The notes beneath the pieces were generated by a model that saw only the letters and a list, made by a program, of their open reading frames with translations, had not been told where the DNA came from and made no database searches. The translations under genes were made by a program, and so were the position numbers. A stretch of DNA of 64,000 nt from Pseudomonas sp. SJZ079 (lineage in GTDB: Bacteria; Pseudomonadota; Gammaproteobacteria; Pseudomonadales; Pseudomonadaceae). Shown one piece after another: positions 53,430 to 62,575 of the stretch. The stretch covers positions 62,001 through 126,000 of the forward strand of contig NZ_VIUH01000003.1 in NCBI RefSeq assembly GCF_007993865.1. The letters are read 5' to 3'. Within the stretch, counting starts at the first letter, position 1; every line of letters begins with the position of its first letter.

Positions 53430-55085
53430 ATGAAAAATATGAGCAAGCAGGGGCGAGCGCTGGTTGTCCACGGCACCATGACCCTTCTGGCACTTAGCAT
53501 CGCCGGGCAGGCACTGGGTGCCGCCATCGAGTTGGGCAATCCGGATTTGCGCATGCGCTGGGACAATACGCTGCGCTACAACCTGGGCATGCGCATGGAG
53601 GACCAGGACAGCCGCATCCTGAACAACCCGAACTACGACGAGTCAGACGGTAAGTTCGACCGCCATGACATCGTTACCAATCGTCTCGACTTGTTGAGCG
53701 AGATCGATCTGTCCTACCGCAAGACCTGGGGGGCACGGGTCAGCGCCGCTGGCTGGTATGACCACGCCTACCACGACAACAGCGTCGACAGTCATGCTGC
53801 CGGCCTGCCGACCAGCTACAACAACGACCGCTACAGCTCGGAAGTGCAGCGCTATGTTGAAGGTCCGTCCGGGGAAATTCTCGATGCCTTCGTTTGGCAT
53901 AACTTCCGTCTCGGCGAGACGCTGGTAAACGTCAAGCTCGGTCGGCATACGAATTTCTGGGGGGAGGGCCTGCTGTTCGGTGCCCACGCCATATCCTATT
54001 CGCAAGCGCCGCTCGATGGGGGCAAGGCAGTCACCAGTCCGGGTATCGAAACCAAGGAAGTGTTCCTGCCCATCGGCCAGGTTTCCGCCAAGGCCCAGCT
54101 CACTCCGAACCTGACCCTGGCCGGGCAGTACTTCTATGAATGGGACTACACACGGATTCCCTATGGCGGTACCTATTTTGGCGCGGCAGACCCGTTCTTC
54201 GAGGGCCCCGATCGTTTGCCGCTGGCTCCCGGGTTCGCCTTTCAGCGCGGCAAATCGCGCTTCGGCCGCGACACCGCCAACTTCGGGGTGATGGCCAAAT
54301 ATAACGTTGACGCGATCGAGACCAGCATCGGTATTTATTACCGCCAGTTCGACGATTACCAGCCCTGGTTTGCCCCTCAGGTCGATCCGGTGGCGGGCGA
54401 GTACCGCCTGGTTTATCCGCGTGACGTGAAGCTGGCAGGCCTGAGCTTCTCGCGCATGTTCGATACGGTGTCGGTGGCCGGCGAGCTGTCCTACCGCAAG
54501 GATGGCGCGCTGAATGCCGTGGGCATCGATGCCCTCGACAACGAAGGTCCGCGTGGCGACTCGCTGCACTTCGTCACCAACGCCATCTACGGGGTGCCAC
54601 GTAACTTCATCTCCAAGAACGCCACGCTAATCGCTGAGTTCGCCTACAGCCGCCTGCAACACGTCACCAAGCATGAGGAACTGTACCTGGCAGAAGGCAG
54701 TGCCAATTGCATTGATCCGCGCGTCGGTACGCCGGGCTCTGGCGACAAGTCGGACGGTTGCTCGACCCGCGACTACGCGGCCGTCGCGGTCAACTACACC
54801 CCGCAGTACCTGTCGGTGTTCCCGTCCTGGGACATGGATGTACCGGTTACCGTCAACTACGGCCTGCACGGCAACGCGGCCACTGCCGGCGGTGGTAATG
54901 AAGGGGCCTTGACCTGGTCGGCCGGCGTGCGCCTGACCTATGCCCAGCGCTTCGAGTTCGGTCTGCGCTACGCCGACAGCGGCGCGCAATCGAAAACCCT
55001 GCCAGGCAACGTCGTCGGTGGTAACGGTGCGGTCGGCGGCACGGATCGTGGCTGGCTGGCCTTCACCTTCAAGACCTCCATCTAA
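53430..55085 (+). CDS. DUF1302 family outer-membrane protein (module B)
   Basis: This 551-residue protein has a signal peptide (cleavage after LGA, about residue 30) and DUF1302 N-terminal motif NPDLRMRWDNTLRYNLGMR. It is far closer to the third copy at 62576 (MEDQDSRILNNPNYDESDGK) than to the module A copy. It ends WLAFTFKTSI, a beta-barrel-like terminus. It follows the ALDH gene after about 100 bp with an AAAGGTGG site before the ATG at 53430. Its presumed role is entry of the module B substrate. Confidence 0.88.
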   Translation: MKNMSKQGRALVVHGTMTLLALSIAGQALGAAIELGNPDLRMRWDNTLRYNLGMRMEDQDSRILNNPNYDESDGKFDRHDIVTNRLDLLSEIDLSYRKTWGARVSAAGWYDHAYHDNSVDSHAAGLPTSYNNDRYSSEVQRYVEGPSGEILDAFVWHNFRLGETLVNVKLGRHTNFWGEGLLFGAHAISYSQAPLDGGKAVTSPGIETKEVFLPIGQVSAKAQLTPNLTLAGQYFYEWDYTRIPYGGTYFGAADPFFEGPDRLPLAPGFAFQRGKSRFGRDTANFGVMAKYNVDAIETSIGIYYRQFDDYQPWFAPQVDPVAGEYRLVYPRDVKLAGLSFSRMFDTVSVAGELSYRKDGALNAVGIDALDNEGPRGDSLHFVTNAIYGVPRNFISKNATLIAEFAYSRLQHVTKHEELYLAEGSANCIDPRVGTPGSGDKSDGCSTRDYAAVAVNYTPQYLSVFPSWDMDVPVTVNYGLHGNAATAGGGNEGALTWSAGVRLTYAQRFEFGLRYADSGAQSKTLPGNVVGGNGAVGGTDRGWLAFTFKTSI

Positions 55086-55106
55086 CAAATCGAAGAAGCG
55101 GAGCAT

Positions 55107-56477
55107 ATGACTATGAACGGACATTTTGTCCTGGCAGCGGCCCTGATGGGCGTTGTGACCTGCAGCCTGGCTGCGACCTCAGCCGAGCAAGCCGCTGAGC
55201 TGGGGAAAAGTCTGACCGCGTTCGGCGCGATCCAGGCTGGCAATGCCGAGGGTACTATTCCGCCTTACGAGGGCGGTCTGCGCACTATTCCGGCCGGCTT
55301 CAAGCCCGACAGTGGTTTTTGGGTTGATCCTTTCAAGGATGAAAAGCCGCTGATGCGCATCAACTCGACGAACATGGCCCAGTACGCCGAGCAGCTCAGC
55401 GGCGGGCAGAAGATGCTGTTGGAGAAGTACCCCGAGTACTACCTGGATATCTACCCGTCGCATCGCACGGCGGCCTATCCGCAGGAGGTGCTGGATGCCA
55501 CGGTACGCAACGCCACCGGCTGCCATACGCTGCAAGACAATCTCGCGGTCGATCCGGCCTGTCGTGGCGGTATTCCCTTCCCGATTCCGCAAAATGGCAA
55601 CGAGCTGATCTGGAACCAACAGTTGCGCTACAAGAACGGTCCCGGCTATACCAGCACCGCTTCTTCCGATAGCTGGGTGGTCGACTCGCGCGGCCAGGTG
55701 ACCAAGACGGCCGAATCCGCGACCTTCGAGGAAACCCCGTTCTATCAGGTCAAGCAGACCGATCGCGATCCGATGCTCTACTACCGTGCCTGGGCGCTGG
55801 ACAGCTACCCGGCGCGCAGCGCCGGACAGTTGATCATCATCGCCGACTACCTGGACCCGACCAGCAAGCCACGGCGTGCTTGGAGCTACACCCCAGGGAT
55901 GCGACGGATCAAGCTGGCTCCGGAGTTCGCCTATGACACGCCGGTACCCAACCAGGGCGGGGTCAACTTGTTCGACGAGTTGCAGATGTTCTCCGGCAGC
56001 CAGGACCGCTTCGACTACAAGCTGGTCGGCCGCAAGGAAATGTACATCCCGTACAACGCCTACAAGTTCTACTTCGACTGCAAGCAGGAGGAGCAATTTC
56101 TCGCCCACCATGCCAATCCTGCGTGCGAGCGCTGGGAGCTGCACCGTGTCTGGGTCGTCGAGGCCACTCTCAAACCAGGCAAGCGTCACGCCTACAGCAA
56201 ACGCACCTACTACCTCGACGAGGACACCTTCGGGGCCGGCCTGTATGACGCCTGGGACCAAGGCGGTCTGCTCTATCGCGCCTTGTTCCAGAGCGGTGTG
56301 CAGCTTTACGACAAGGACATTCCCTATACCGTGAAAAACGTCAGCTATGACTTCAACAAGGGCATCTGGTCAATCCTCAACGATGGCCTCAAGGGCGGGT
56401 ACCGGATCAGCGACACCCCGCTGTCGGAAACTGACATGAGCCCGGAAACCATCGTCTCACAGGAGACCCAGCGTTAA
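55107..56477 (+). CDS. DUF1329 family envelope protein (module B)
   Basis: This 456-residue protein has a signal peptide (about residues 1-22) and DUF1329 motifs [28 protein letters not shown] and [14 protein letters not shown]. It pairs with the DUF1302 gene 21 bp upstream and repeats the module A order. It is the last gene before a strong terminator and the group II intron. Confidence 0.88.
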   Translation: MTMNGHFVLAAALMGVVTCSLAATSAEQAAELGKSLTAFGAIQAGNAEGTIPPYEGGLRTIPAGFKPDSGFWVDPFKDEKPLMRINSTNMAQYAEQLSGGQKMLLEKYPEYYLDIYPSHRTAAYPQEVLDATVRNATGCHTLQDNLAVDPACRGGIPFPIPQNGNELIWNQQLRYKNGPGYTSTASSDSWVVDSRGQVTKTAESATFEETPFYQVKQTDRDPMLYYRAWALDSYPARSAGQLIIIADYLDPTSKPRRAWSYTPGMRRIKLAPEFAYDTPVPNQGGVNLFDELQMFSGSQDRFDYKLVGRKEMYIPYNAYKFYFDCKQEEQFLAHHANPACERWELHRVWVVEATLKPGKRHAYSKRTYYLDEDTFGAGLYDAWDQGGLLYRALFQSGVQLYDKDIPYTVKNVSYDFNKGIWSILNDGLKGGYRISDTPLSETDMSPETIVSQETQR

Positions 56478-56528
56478 TCAGGGCTGCAAAACTGTCACGT
56501 TGAATCGTTGCAACTCTTCATCACCTTT

Positions 56529-56556
56529 ATGGCCCCTTGTGGGCCATTTTTTTTTT
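56529..56556 (+). terminator. Rho-independent terminator of module B, intron target
   Basis: ATGGCCC (56529-56535) pairs with GGGCCAT (56541-56547), followed by nine T (56548-56556). The group II intron starts with the next base. Confidence 0.9.
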
Positions 56557-58432
56557 GTGCGCCCGGCAGGGCGCACTCACTCGGAGGTGAAAGTCCTCTA
56601 CACACCCGGCAAGGGGAAGTGTTAGCCAGAGGCAAGGGTGTCGTGGGTGACTGCGAATCTGAAGGAAGCCCGAGGCAAAGCGCTGGCCTGACGAACAGGA
56701 AGCGGATACGAGGCGACGCATCGGGGTAAGGCAGCCAAAAAGGCCAAAGCCCGATACTTGCACGGAACGGTGCGGTGTATATCCGACAGGCATAAGCGTG
56801 AAGGTGGGTGCGTCATACCCGGGGAGATCTGTACGGCTGCCACAGTGCTACTGACGTCGCGAGGCGTGAGGAGGGCCGTACAGAAGTCAGCAGAGGCCAT
56901 AGTAGGTGCGGTTTGACCGAAGGGCCGAACATGAGTGACCGCGATTAGGACGGCAGAGACTCGATGCAAGCCGATGAGACACAAGTGCGTGGAATAAGCG
57001 CAGCCATGACAGCAGAACCGGGGCGGAACTCTGGGGGCAATGATCGTGGTGTCGATGGCTTCACGGCGGCTGCTGGGCAAACGAAAGCGGGGGAACCATC
57101 GCTGATGGAAGCGGTGGCGGACCGAGACAACCTGTGGCTGGCGTATCGAAAGGTCGTCGGCAACCGAGGCGCACCGGGAGTCGATGGACTCACGGTCGAG
57201 CGGTTCGCCGAATGGCTGAAGGTACACTGGCCAAGCGTTAAGGCAGCGTTGATAAACGGGCAGTACCTACCGCAGGCGATACGCGCAGTAGACATACCCA
57301 AGCCTGCGGGCGGGGTACGTACACTGGGTATCCCGACGGTTCTGGACCGCCTGATCCAGCAAGCGCTGCTGCAGATACTCCAACCGATCTTCGAGCCGAG
57401 CTTCTCCGAATCCAGCTACGGCTTCAGGCCGGGGTGCAGCGCCCAAGAGGCGGTTCTTGCGGCACAGCAGTACGTGCAGGAGGGCCGCCGCTGGGTGGTG
57501 GATATCGATCTGGAGAAGTTCTTCGACCGGGTGAATCACGACATCTTGATGTCGCGGATTGCCCGGCGGGTAACGGATGCGCGCGTGCTCAAGCTGATCC
57601 GGCGCTATCTGGAAGCGGGCTTGATGCGTGACGGGCTTGTCGCCCAGCGCCGAGAAGGCACGCCGCAAGGTGGGCCGCTCTCGCCGTTGCTGTCGAACAT
57701 TCTGCTCACCGATTGGGATCGCGAACTTGAACGACGTGGCCATGCGTTCTGCCGCTACGCGGACGACTGCAACATCTACGTGCGCAGCAAGGCGGCAGGC
57801 GAGCACCTGTTGAGGCAGATGAAGGGGTTCCTTGCGGAGCGCCTGAAGCTGCAAATCAATGAAGCCAAGAGTGCCTGCGCCAAGCCATCGACTCGCAAGT
57901 TTTTGGGCTATAGCCTGACGGCCCAGCGCCAGGCCCGGCTGCGCATCGCGCCGCAAAGCCTGCAAAGGTTAGCGGCACGAGTGAAAGAGCTGCTACGCCA
58001 AGGACGAGGAAGAAGTCTGCCTCATACCATCGAGACACTGAATCCAGTGCTTCGAGGGTGGATCGGCTACTTCCAGTACACGCAGACCAAGAATGCACTG
58101 GAGAATCTGGACGGTTGGCTGAGACGAAGACTGCGCTGCCTGCTCTGGCGGCAAGCAAAGCATCGTCAAGGCCGAACCACAATGCTGCGTCGGCAGCGAC
58201 TGACGGAAGATCGTGCCTGGCGCTCGGCCCGAAACGGACAAGGTCCGTGGTGGAACTCGGGTGCCTCACACATGAATGCGGCCTTCCCGAAACGCTACTT
58301 CGACGCCTTGGGCTTGATCTCGCTGCTGGATACCCAGCGGCGCCTTCAGCGTCACCCATGAACCGCCGTATGCGGAACCGCACGTACGGTGGTGTGAGAG
58401 GGCAGCGGGAGTAATCCCGCTCCCTACTCGAT
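56557..58432 (+). mobile_element. Group II intron, class C-like, inserted at a terminator
   Basis: The element begins GTGCG (56557), the consensus 5' end of group II introns. It contains a maturase gene, a domain V-like hairpin at about 58361-58393 (AACCGCCGTATGCGG then GCACGTACGGTGGT) and a domain VI helix (gcgggagtaatcccgc), and ends CTACTCGAT at about 58432. The length is 1,876 bp. Insertion right after the T-tract of a rho-independent terminator and lack of an endonuclease domain are typical of class C introns. Confidence 0.9.
56964..58361 (+). CDS. ltrA: Group II intron reverse transcriptase/maturase
   Basis: This 465-residue intron-encoded protein has RT blocks including GNRGAPGVDGLTVERF, FRPGCSAQEAVLAA and the catalytic YADD in CRYADDCNIYV. 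The maturase domain X is WIGYFQYTQTKNALENLDGW. No HNH endonuclease domain follows, consistent with insertion at terminators by reverse splicing. It helps the intron RNA fold and splice and primes reverse transcription. All key motifs are intact, so it may be active. The start at 56964 is uncertain; a downstream ATG at 57006 is also plausible. Confidence 0.93.
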   Translation: MQADETQVRGISAAMTAEPGRNSGGNDRGVDGFTAAAGQTKAGEPSLMEAVADRDNLWLAYRKVVGNRGAPGVDGLTVERFAEWLKVHWPSVKAALINGQYLPQAIRAVDIPKPAGGVRTLGIPTVLDRLIQQALLQILQPIFEPSFSESSYGFRPGCSAQEAVLAAQQYVQEGRRWVVDIDLEKFFDRVNHDILMSRIARRVTDARVLKLIRRYLEAGLMRDGLVAQRREGTPQGGPLSPLLSNILLTDWDRELERRGHAFCRYADDCNIYVRSKAAGEHLLRQMKGFLAERLKLQINEAKSACAKPSTRKFLGYSLTAQRQARLRIAPQSLQRLAARVKELLRQGRGRSLPHTIETLNPVLRGWIGYFQYTQTKNALENLDGWLRRRLRCLLWRQAKHRQGRTTMLRRQRLTEDRAWRSARNGQGPWWNSGASHMNAAFPKRYFDALGLISLLDTQRRLQRHP

Positions 58433-58603
58433 GCGTTTTGCGTTTTGCGTATCGTCTGGGCTGTTTACGGGTGCTCATGGCGGAGCCTGCAAGGCACGCG
58501 GCGCAGGGAGTGGCCTGCATGATAGCCTGGCAGATGCCCAGGCGCGCGGACTGTCCCCGTCCAGCGCATTCAGCGTGGGCACTGCCTACGGCGCTGGCGA
58601 AGT

Positions 58604-59515
58604 TCAGCTGCTGCGCTGGCGGCGAAACTCTTCGGGAGTCTTTCCGAGCGCTTTACGGAAGGCCGCGGTAAAGGCCGCGGCGTTTTGGAAACCGCTTTGG
58701 TAGGCAACCTGCTTGATCAGTAGGCGCTGGTCGGTTAGCAAGGCCATGGCCTTCTCCATCCTGACTTCCGCGGCATAGTGGCGCAGGGTCTTACCCGTCG
58801 TGTTCTTGAGGAGGGTCGACAGCTTACGTGCCGGCAAAGCGCAGATAGTGGCTAGGCGAGATAGCGAGATGTCTTCCTCGGGGCCCGCTTCGAGCATTTC
58901 GCGCAGCAGCTTGAGTTGCCGCGGAGTTAGTTTGCCATCGCTTTCGTTCAGAGATGGATTGCCGAGAAACTCCCGACGAAGGTCAAGGGCGATACTGGTC
59001 AGCAGGCATTCGATATGCAATTCACTGGCAAAGCCCGGTGCGCAAAGCTCTTCTGCCAGGCGTTGCAACGAAGCCTGAAGATACAGGCTGCGCAGATTGA
59101 GCATGCTTTCGTGGGCGTGCCCATCCCAATCCCACTGATAGGTCGCGAGTGGGCCGAGGTCGGCTGGGTCGAACAGGCAGATCAGCGACTTCTGCTGGCA
59201 GGCACCATGCTTGAGGTGGAATTCGGTACCATGGGGAATGAACAGAAGTTGGCCAAGTGGCTTGAATTGTTGAGCAGGCTGCCCTCGGAATCTACCGAGA
59301 TTGTGGCTGTTGTCATTGCACTCAAGACCTGAGGGACTGAGCAACATGCGGATCAGGCAGCTGTTCTGCAGCTCGATCCGGGCGGTGCCTGAAGTGGTCC
59401 ATTGCGCGTGCTCCACACGCAGGTCGAAGCCCTTCTTGCGTAGCGATACTTCGGTGGCAAAATCACCCGGGTGTTCGGATTCGTATTCGCAGTAGTTGAT
59501 CGCGTGCATTGTCAT
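58604..59515 (-). CDS. AraC family transcriptional regulator (OruR/PchR-like length)
   Basis: This 303-residue protein has an N-terminal effector domain with no clear homology to my eye (residues 1-200) and a C-terminal AraC helix-turn-helix pair (LSRLATICALPARKLSTLLK, and the conserved FQNAAAFTAAFRKALGKTPEEF). It is divergent from the LysR gene and downstream of the intron. It may control module B or C; position alone supports this. I start at the first ATG (59515); a second ATG two codons later is also possible. Confidence 0.85.
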   Translation of the reverse strand: MTMHAINYCEYESEHPGDFATEVSLRKKGFDLRVEHAQWTTSGTARIELQNSCLIRMLLSPSGLECNDNSHNLGRFRGQPAQQFKPLGQLLFIPHGTEFHLKHGACQQKSLICLFDPADLGPLATYQWDWDGHAHESMLNLRSLYLQASLQRLAEELCAPGFASELHIECLLTSIALDLRREFLGNPSLNESDGKLTPRQLKLLREMLEAGPEEDISLSRLATICALPARKLSTLLKNTTGKTLRHYAAEVRMEKAMALLTDQRLLIKQVAYQSGFQNAAAFTAAFRKALGKTPEEFRRQRSS

Positions 59516-59654
59516 CCTTCAGCCGTTCTTATTCTTGGTGCTGAAATTCGATCGGTAGCGAACCCTTGGTGGCATTCGGATCTGCCGGGTCGCTGATTGG
59601 TTAATCCCGCCAAGGCCCGAGTTTACTCAGCGTGGCAGTGGGGACGATTCATAA

Positions 59655-59671
59655 ATACTGAATACAGGTAT
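59655..59671 (+). promoter_or_regulatory. LysR-type box just before the lysR start
   Basis: ATAC-N9-GTAT (59655-59671, spacer tgaatacag) fits the T-N11-A LysR box. It lies 11 bp before the lysR ATG, so binding would block transcription or translation initiation, as in autorepression. Confidence 0.5.
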
Positions 59672-59682
59672 CAGGAAATCAG

Positions 59683-60594
59683 ATGGCCAAGGGCAAAGAC
59701 ATTTCCATGCGGCAACTGCGCTACTTCGTGGCGGCGGCGGATGCCGGACAATTCTCCCAGGCAGCGCTTAAGGTGCACGTTTCGCAGTCGGCAATCACCG
59801 CTGCGGTCTTGCAGCTGGAGCAGGCCCTTGGTGTCAGTCTGTTTGAGCGCTTGCCCTATGGAGTTGCCTTGACCGCCGAAGGCAACAAGTTCGCCCAACA
59901 CGCGCGGCATATCCTCGACACCCTGCAAGATGCGCTCAGCGAGCCGTTGTTCCTCGGCCACTCGATGCAAGGGGTGGTGCGGGTGGGCGCATCCTATACC
60001 GTACTTGGCTATTTCCTGCCCGCGCTGCTGGCGCGTTTCAAACGCAGCTACCCGCAGGTGGAGGTCGACCTGCTTGACATGGATCGACCGAGTATCGAGG
60101 CAGCGGTAATCGGTGGCGAGCTGGATCTGGGTTTGGCCATTGTCTCCAACACCCAGGATCTGCTGCGCTTCGAGCACCATGTGCTGATTCGCTCGCGGCG
60201 CCAGTTGTGGTTGGCCAGTCAGCATCCGCTGAACGCCGTCTCCTCAATTACCTTGGCCGACGTTGCCCAGCATGCCTACATCATGCCGACGGTTGATGAG
60301 GGAGAGGAGTCTGCGCTGCGCTATTGGCGTACTCAAGGTCTCGAACCTGACGTGGCCTTTCGCACCTCATCGATGGAAGCCCTGCGCGGGCTGGTCGCCC
60401 ATGGCTTTGGCGTGACCATACTCTCCGACATGCTCTTCCGGGCCTGGTCGCTGGAAGGCAAGAAAATCGAAAGTCGACCGTTGGTCGATGTCATTCCGCC
60501 CATGGAGTTGGGCCTGATCTGGCGGCCCGAGGCGCAACTGTCCGAGCCGGCTCAGGCGTTTCGCCAGTTCCTGATCATGGCCTGTACGTCCTGA
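59683..60594 (+). CDS. LysR family transcriptional regulator
   Basis: This 303-residue LysR regulator has a winged helix-turn-helix (MRQLRYFVAAADAGQFSQAA, VSQSAITAAVLQLEQALG) at about residues 9-66 and a periplasmic-binding-like ligand domain (VRVGASYTVLGYFLPALLARF). The type resembles GcvA/CatM-like regulators of aromatic or organic-acid use. It is divergent from the AraC gene and convergent with glutathione peroxidase. A LysR-type box overlaps its own leader. Confidence 0.88.
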   Translation: MAKGKDISMRQLRYFVAAADAGQFSQAALKVHVSQSAITAAVLQLEQALGVSLFERLPYGVALTAEGNKFAQHARHILDTLQDALSEPLFLGHSMQGVVRVGASYTVLGYFLPALLARFKRSYPQVEVDLLDMDRPSIEAAVIGGELDLGLAIVSNTQDLLRFEHHVLIRSRRQLWLASQHPLNAVSSITLADVAQHAYIMPTVDEGEESALRYWRTQGLEPDVAFRTSSMEALRGLVAHGFGVTILSDMLFRAWSLEGKKIESRPLVDVIPPMELGLIWRPEAQLSEPAQAFRQFLIMACTS

Positions 60595-60607
60595 AACACG
60601 CGGCCAA

Positions 60608-60648
60608 TCGATCATCGAGGCAGGGCCAGGGCTGGCCTCGATGATCGA
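60608..60648. terminator. Hairpin between converging lysR and gpx
   Basis: TCGATCATCGAGGC (60608-60621) is the exact reverse complement of GCCTCGATGATCGA (60635-60648), a 14-bp stem with a 13-nt loop placed between two converging genes. No T-run follows on either strand, so it may be a weak bidirectional terminator. Confidence 0.6.
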
Positions 60649-60660
60649 CCGAGTAGGGGG

Positions 60661-61212
60661 TTAAGGCGTCAGGTTTAATTGTGCGTCGATGGCCTGGCGC
60701 AGGTCCGCGTCGTCGGCAGCGATGTCCGGGGCGAAGCGTCCAACCACTTGCCCGTCGCGGCTGATCAGGAATTTCTCGAAGTTCCACTGTACTGCCGGTG
60801 CCGGCTCGACTTCGATGCCGTAGCCCTTGAGGCGTTCGCGCATCGGGCCGTCGCCGCTGGCGAGCGGTTGGGCCTGGGTGAGTATGCTGTACAGCGGATG
60901 CTGCTCGGCACCGGTTACCGCGATTTTGGCGAACAGCGGAAACTGAACGCTGTAGTTGAGGGTGCAAAACGCCTGAATGTCCTCATCGCTGCCTGGCTCC
61001 TGGTCGCGGAAGTCGTTCGCTGGAAAACCCAGTACTTCGAAGCCCTGGGCATGCTTCTCTTTATAGAGTGCCTCGAGGCCTTCGTACTGCGGGGTGAGTC
61101 CGCATTTCGAGGCGACATTGACGATCAGCAGCACCTTGCCCTTGAAGTGCTCGAGCGTCAGGGGCTTGCCTTCGATGGATTTCAGCGGGATAGCGTAGAG
61201 TTTTTGACTCAT
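60661..61212 (-). CDS. Glutathione peroxidase-like thiol peroxidase
   Basis: This 183-residue Cys-type GPx has peroxidatic Cys37 (NVASKCGLTPQY) and the Trp-Asn motif WNFEKFL. The second conserved block reads FPANDFRDQEPG, so the usual Gln of the catalytic set (NQF) is Asp67 here, a variant seen in some bacterial members as far as I recall. It probably reduces lipid or organic hydroperoxides with thioredoxin or glutathione. The SDR gene upstream ends 72 bp away on the same strand and may be co-transcribed. Confidence 0.9.
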   Translation of the reverse strand: MSQKLYAIPLKSIEGKPLTLEHFKGKVLLIVNVASKCGLTPQYEGLEALYKEKHAQGFEVLGFPANDFRDQEPGSDEDIQAFCTLNYSVQFPLFAKIAVTGAEQHPLYSILTQAQPLASGDGPMRERLKGYGIEVEPAPAVQWNFEKFLISRDGQVVGRFAPDIAADDADLRQAIDAQLNLTP

Positions 61213-61284
61213 GGGGTGCTCCTGGTTGCGGAAGTCGCCACCCTCGACGTGCCTGCTGAGGCAGGGAGCTTGGGGGCGCTGGGT

Positions 61285-62133
61285 TCAGTCTGGGTTATTG
61301 CCGTTGCGCTCGCGGACCATGGCCGCGAAATCGCGCTTGAGGGTGGGGAAGTAGGCGATTTGCCCTCCCATGCCTCCGGCGATATCGATCGAGGCGGCAC
61401 TGATGAAGCTGGCGAATTCGCTGGCCAGGAACAAGGCCATGCCGGCGACGTCCTCGGGCTTTCCATAACGGCCGATGGGCACTACTTTCATCACCATGGC
61501 ATCGAATTCTTCACGCGTTACACCTGGCCCCATTTCCTTGTAGTGGCGATCCCACTGCCCGGTGTCGATCCAGCCCATGTTCAGGCTGTTGACCAGTATG
61601 TTGTCTTTGGCCAGGGACATGCCCAGCGAACGCGAGAGGGCTACGCAGGCGGCGCGGTTGATCACGGAGGGGATGCCATCCGGGGTCGGAATGGTTCCGG
61701 CCAGGGCATTGATCTCGATAATTCGCCCCCATTGCTGTGCGCGCATGTAGGGCACCACCGCCTGAACGAAGCGGAAATGGCCCATCTGCAGGATATTCGC
61801 GTGCTCGAGGATGGCCTCCGGCGTCAGCGTATCCAGGTTGCCACCTTTGCCCTGGCCGGCATTGTTGACCAGAACATCCACGCCACCCCAGCTGTCGGCA
61901 ACTTCCTGGACGAATGCCTGGACGGCCGGGCTATCGGTGACATCGACCGCGCGGGCGATCACCGCCTGGGCGCTTGCCTGTAAGGCCTTGCCGGCCGAGA
62001 CAACGGCCTCTTCGGTACGTGCACAGATCGCGACCCGCGCGCCTTCTGCGGCGAATGCCTGGGCAATGGCCCGACCAATACCGCGGGAAGCGCCGGTCAC
62101 GATCACGCGCTTGCCACTGAGATCAATATTCAT
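61285..62133 (-). CDS. SDR-fold protein lacking the catalytic Ser-Tyr-Lys
   Basis: This 282-residue protein has an intact Rossmann start (VTGASRGIG at residues 12-20) and structural NNAG motif (90-93), with Arg at strand-2 end (CART) favouring NADP. The catalytic set is lost: the Ser position is Ala143, the Tyr position Ser156 and the Lys position Arg160 (from the IPSVINRAA segment). The C-terminus has DIAGGMGGQIAY instead of the usual DGG. It may bind cofactor without normal alcohol/ketone chemistry, or catalyse by another residue. The ATG at 62133 is preceded by AGGAGG; an in-frame start 69 bp upstream is rejected. Confidence 0.85.
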   Translation of the reverse strand: MNIDLSGKRVIVTGASRGIGRAIAQAFAAEGARVAICARTEEAVVSAGKALQASAQAVIARAVDVTDSPAVQAFVQEVADSWGGVDVLVNNAGQGKGGNLDTLTPEAILEHANILQMGHFRFVQAVVPYMRAQQWGRIIEINALAGTIPTPDGIPSVINRAACVALSRSLGMSLAKDNILVNSLNMGWIDTGQWDRHYKEMGPGVTREEFDAMVMKVVPIGRYGKPEDVAGMALFLASEFASFISAASIDIAGGMGGQIAYFPTLKRDFAAMVRERNGNNPD

Positions 62134-62575
62134 GGGTCCTCCTGCTGGGTGAGGGTGGCAGAGCACTCGGCTCTGCGATCCCGCAGGCTTGGAAAGCGCC
62201 AAGCGGGCTGAATGCTACGCTCATTAAAGCCCAAATCTTGCGACGACCAAAGCAAATATTGAACATATAGAGGTAATGTGTTTACTTTTGTTTCGGGTGG
62301 TCGGAGCTCGGCAGCCAGCGTCTAGTCTGGTTCGTGCCCGGCTCAAAGCGCTTCCGTAGATGGTTTTGGTATGGGATGGGCGAATATTCTCAATAAAGAA
62401 TCTAAATCTGGATATGGAATTAATGGTTCTTATCCGCTAAGGTGTCCTTCACGCAGAGTGGAACGTTTTTTTCGTTAGTGTGCAGGTAGCAAGCCATTCC
62501 GTGAGAGGTCAAACACGCAATTGTTGTGTTTTTTCCTATCGTAAGTCGTTGAAAAACAAGAATAACGGAGCTTAG
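62134..62575. promoter_or_regulatory. Divergent region before the third DUF1302 gene
   Basis: These 442 bp hold no gene I can support. There is an exact inverted repeat GCAGAGC-actcg-GCTCTGC at 62158-62176 near the start of the leftward SDR gene. An AT-rich stretch follows, and a weak hairpin (AAACAC...GTGTTT, 62511-62531) lies 45 bp before the DUF1302 ATG. Confidence 0.5.

Noticed and set aside
60679..61983. 434-codon + strand frame opposite gpx and the SDR gene
   Set aside because: Covers two recognisable - strand genes; composition is that of an antisense shadow.
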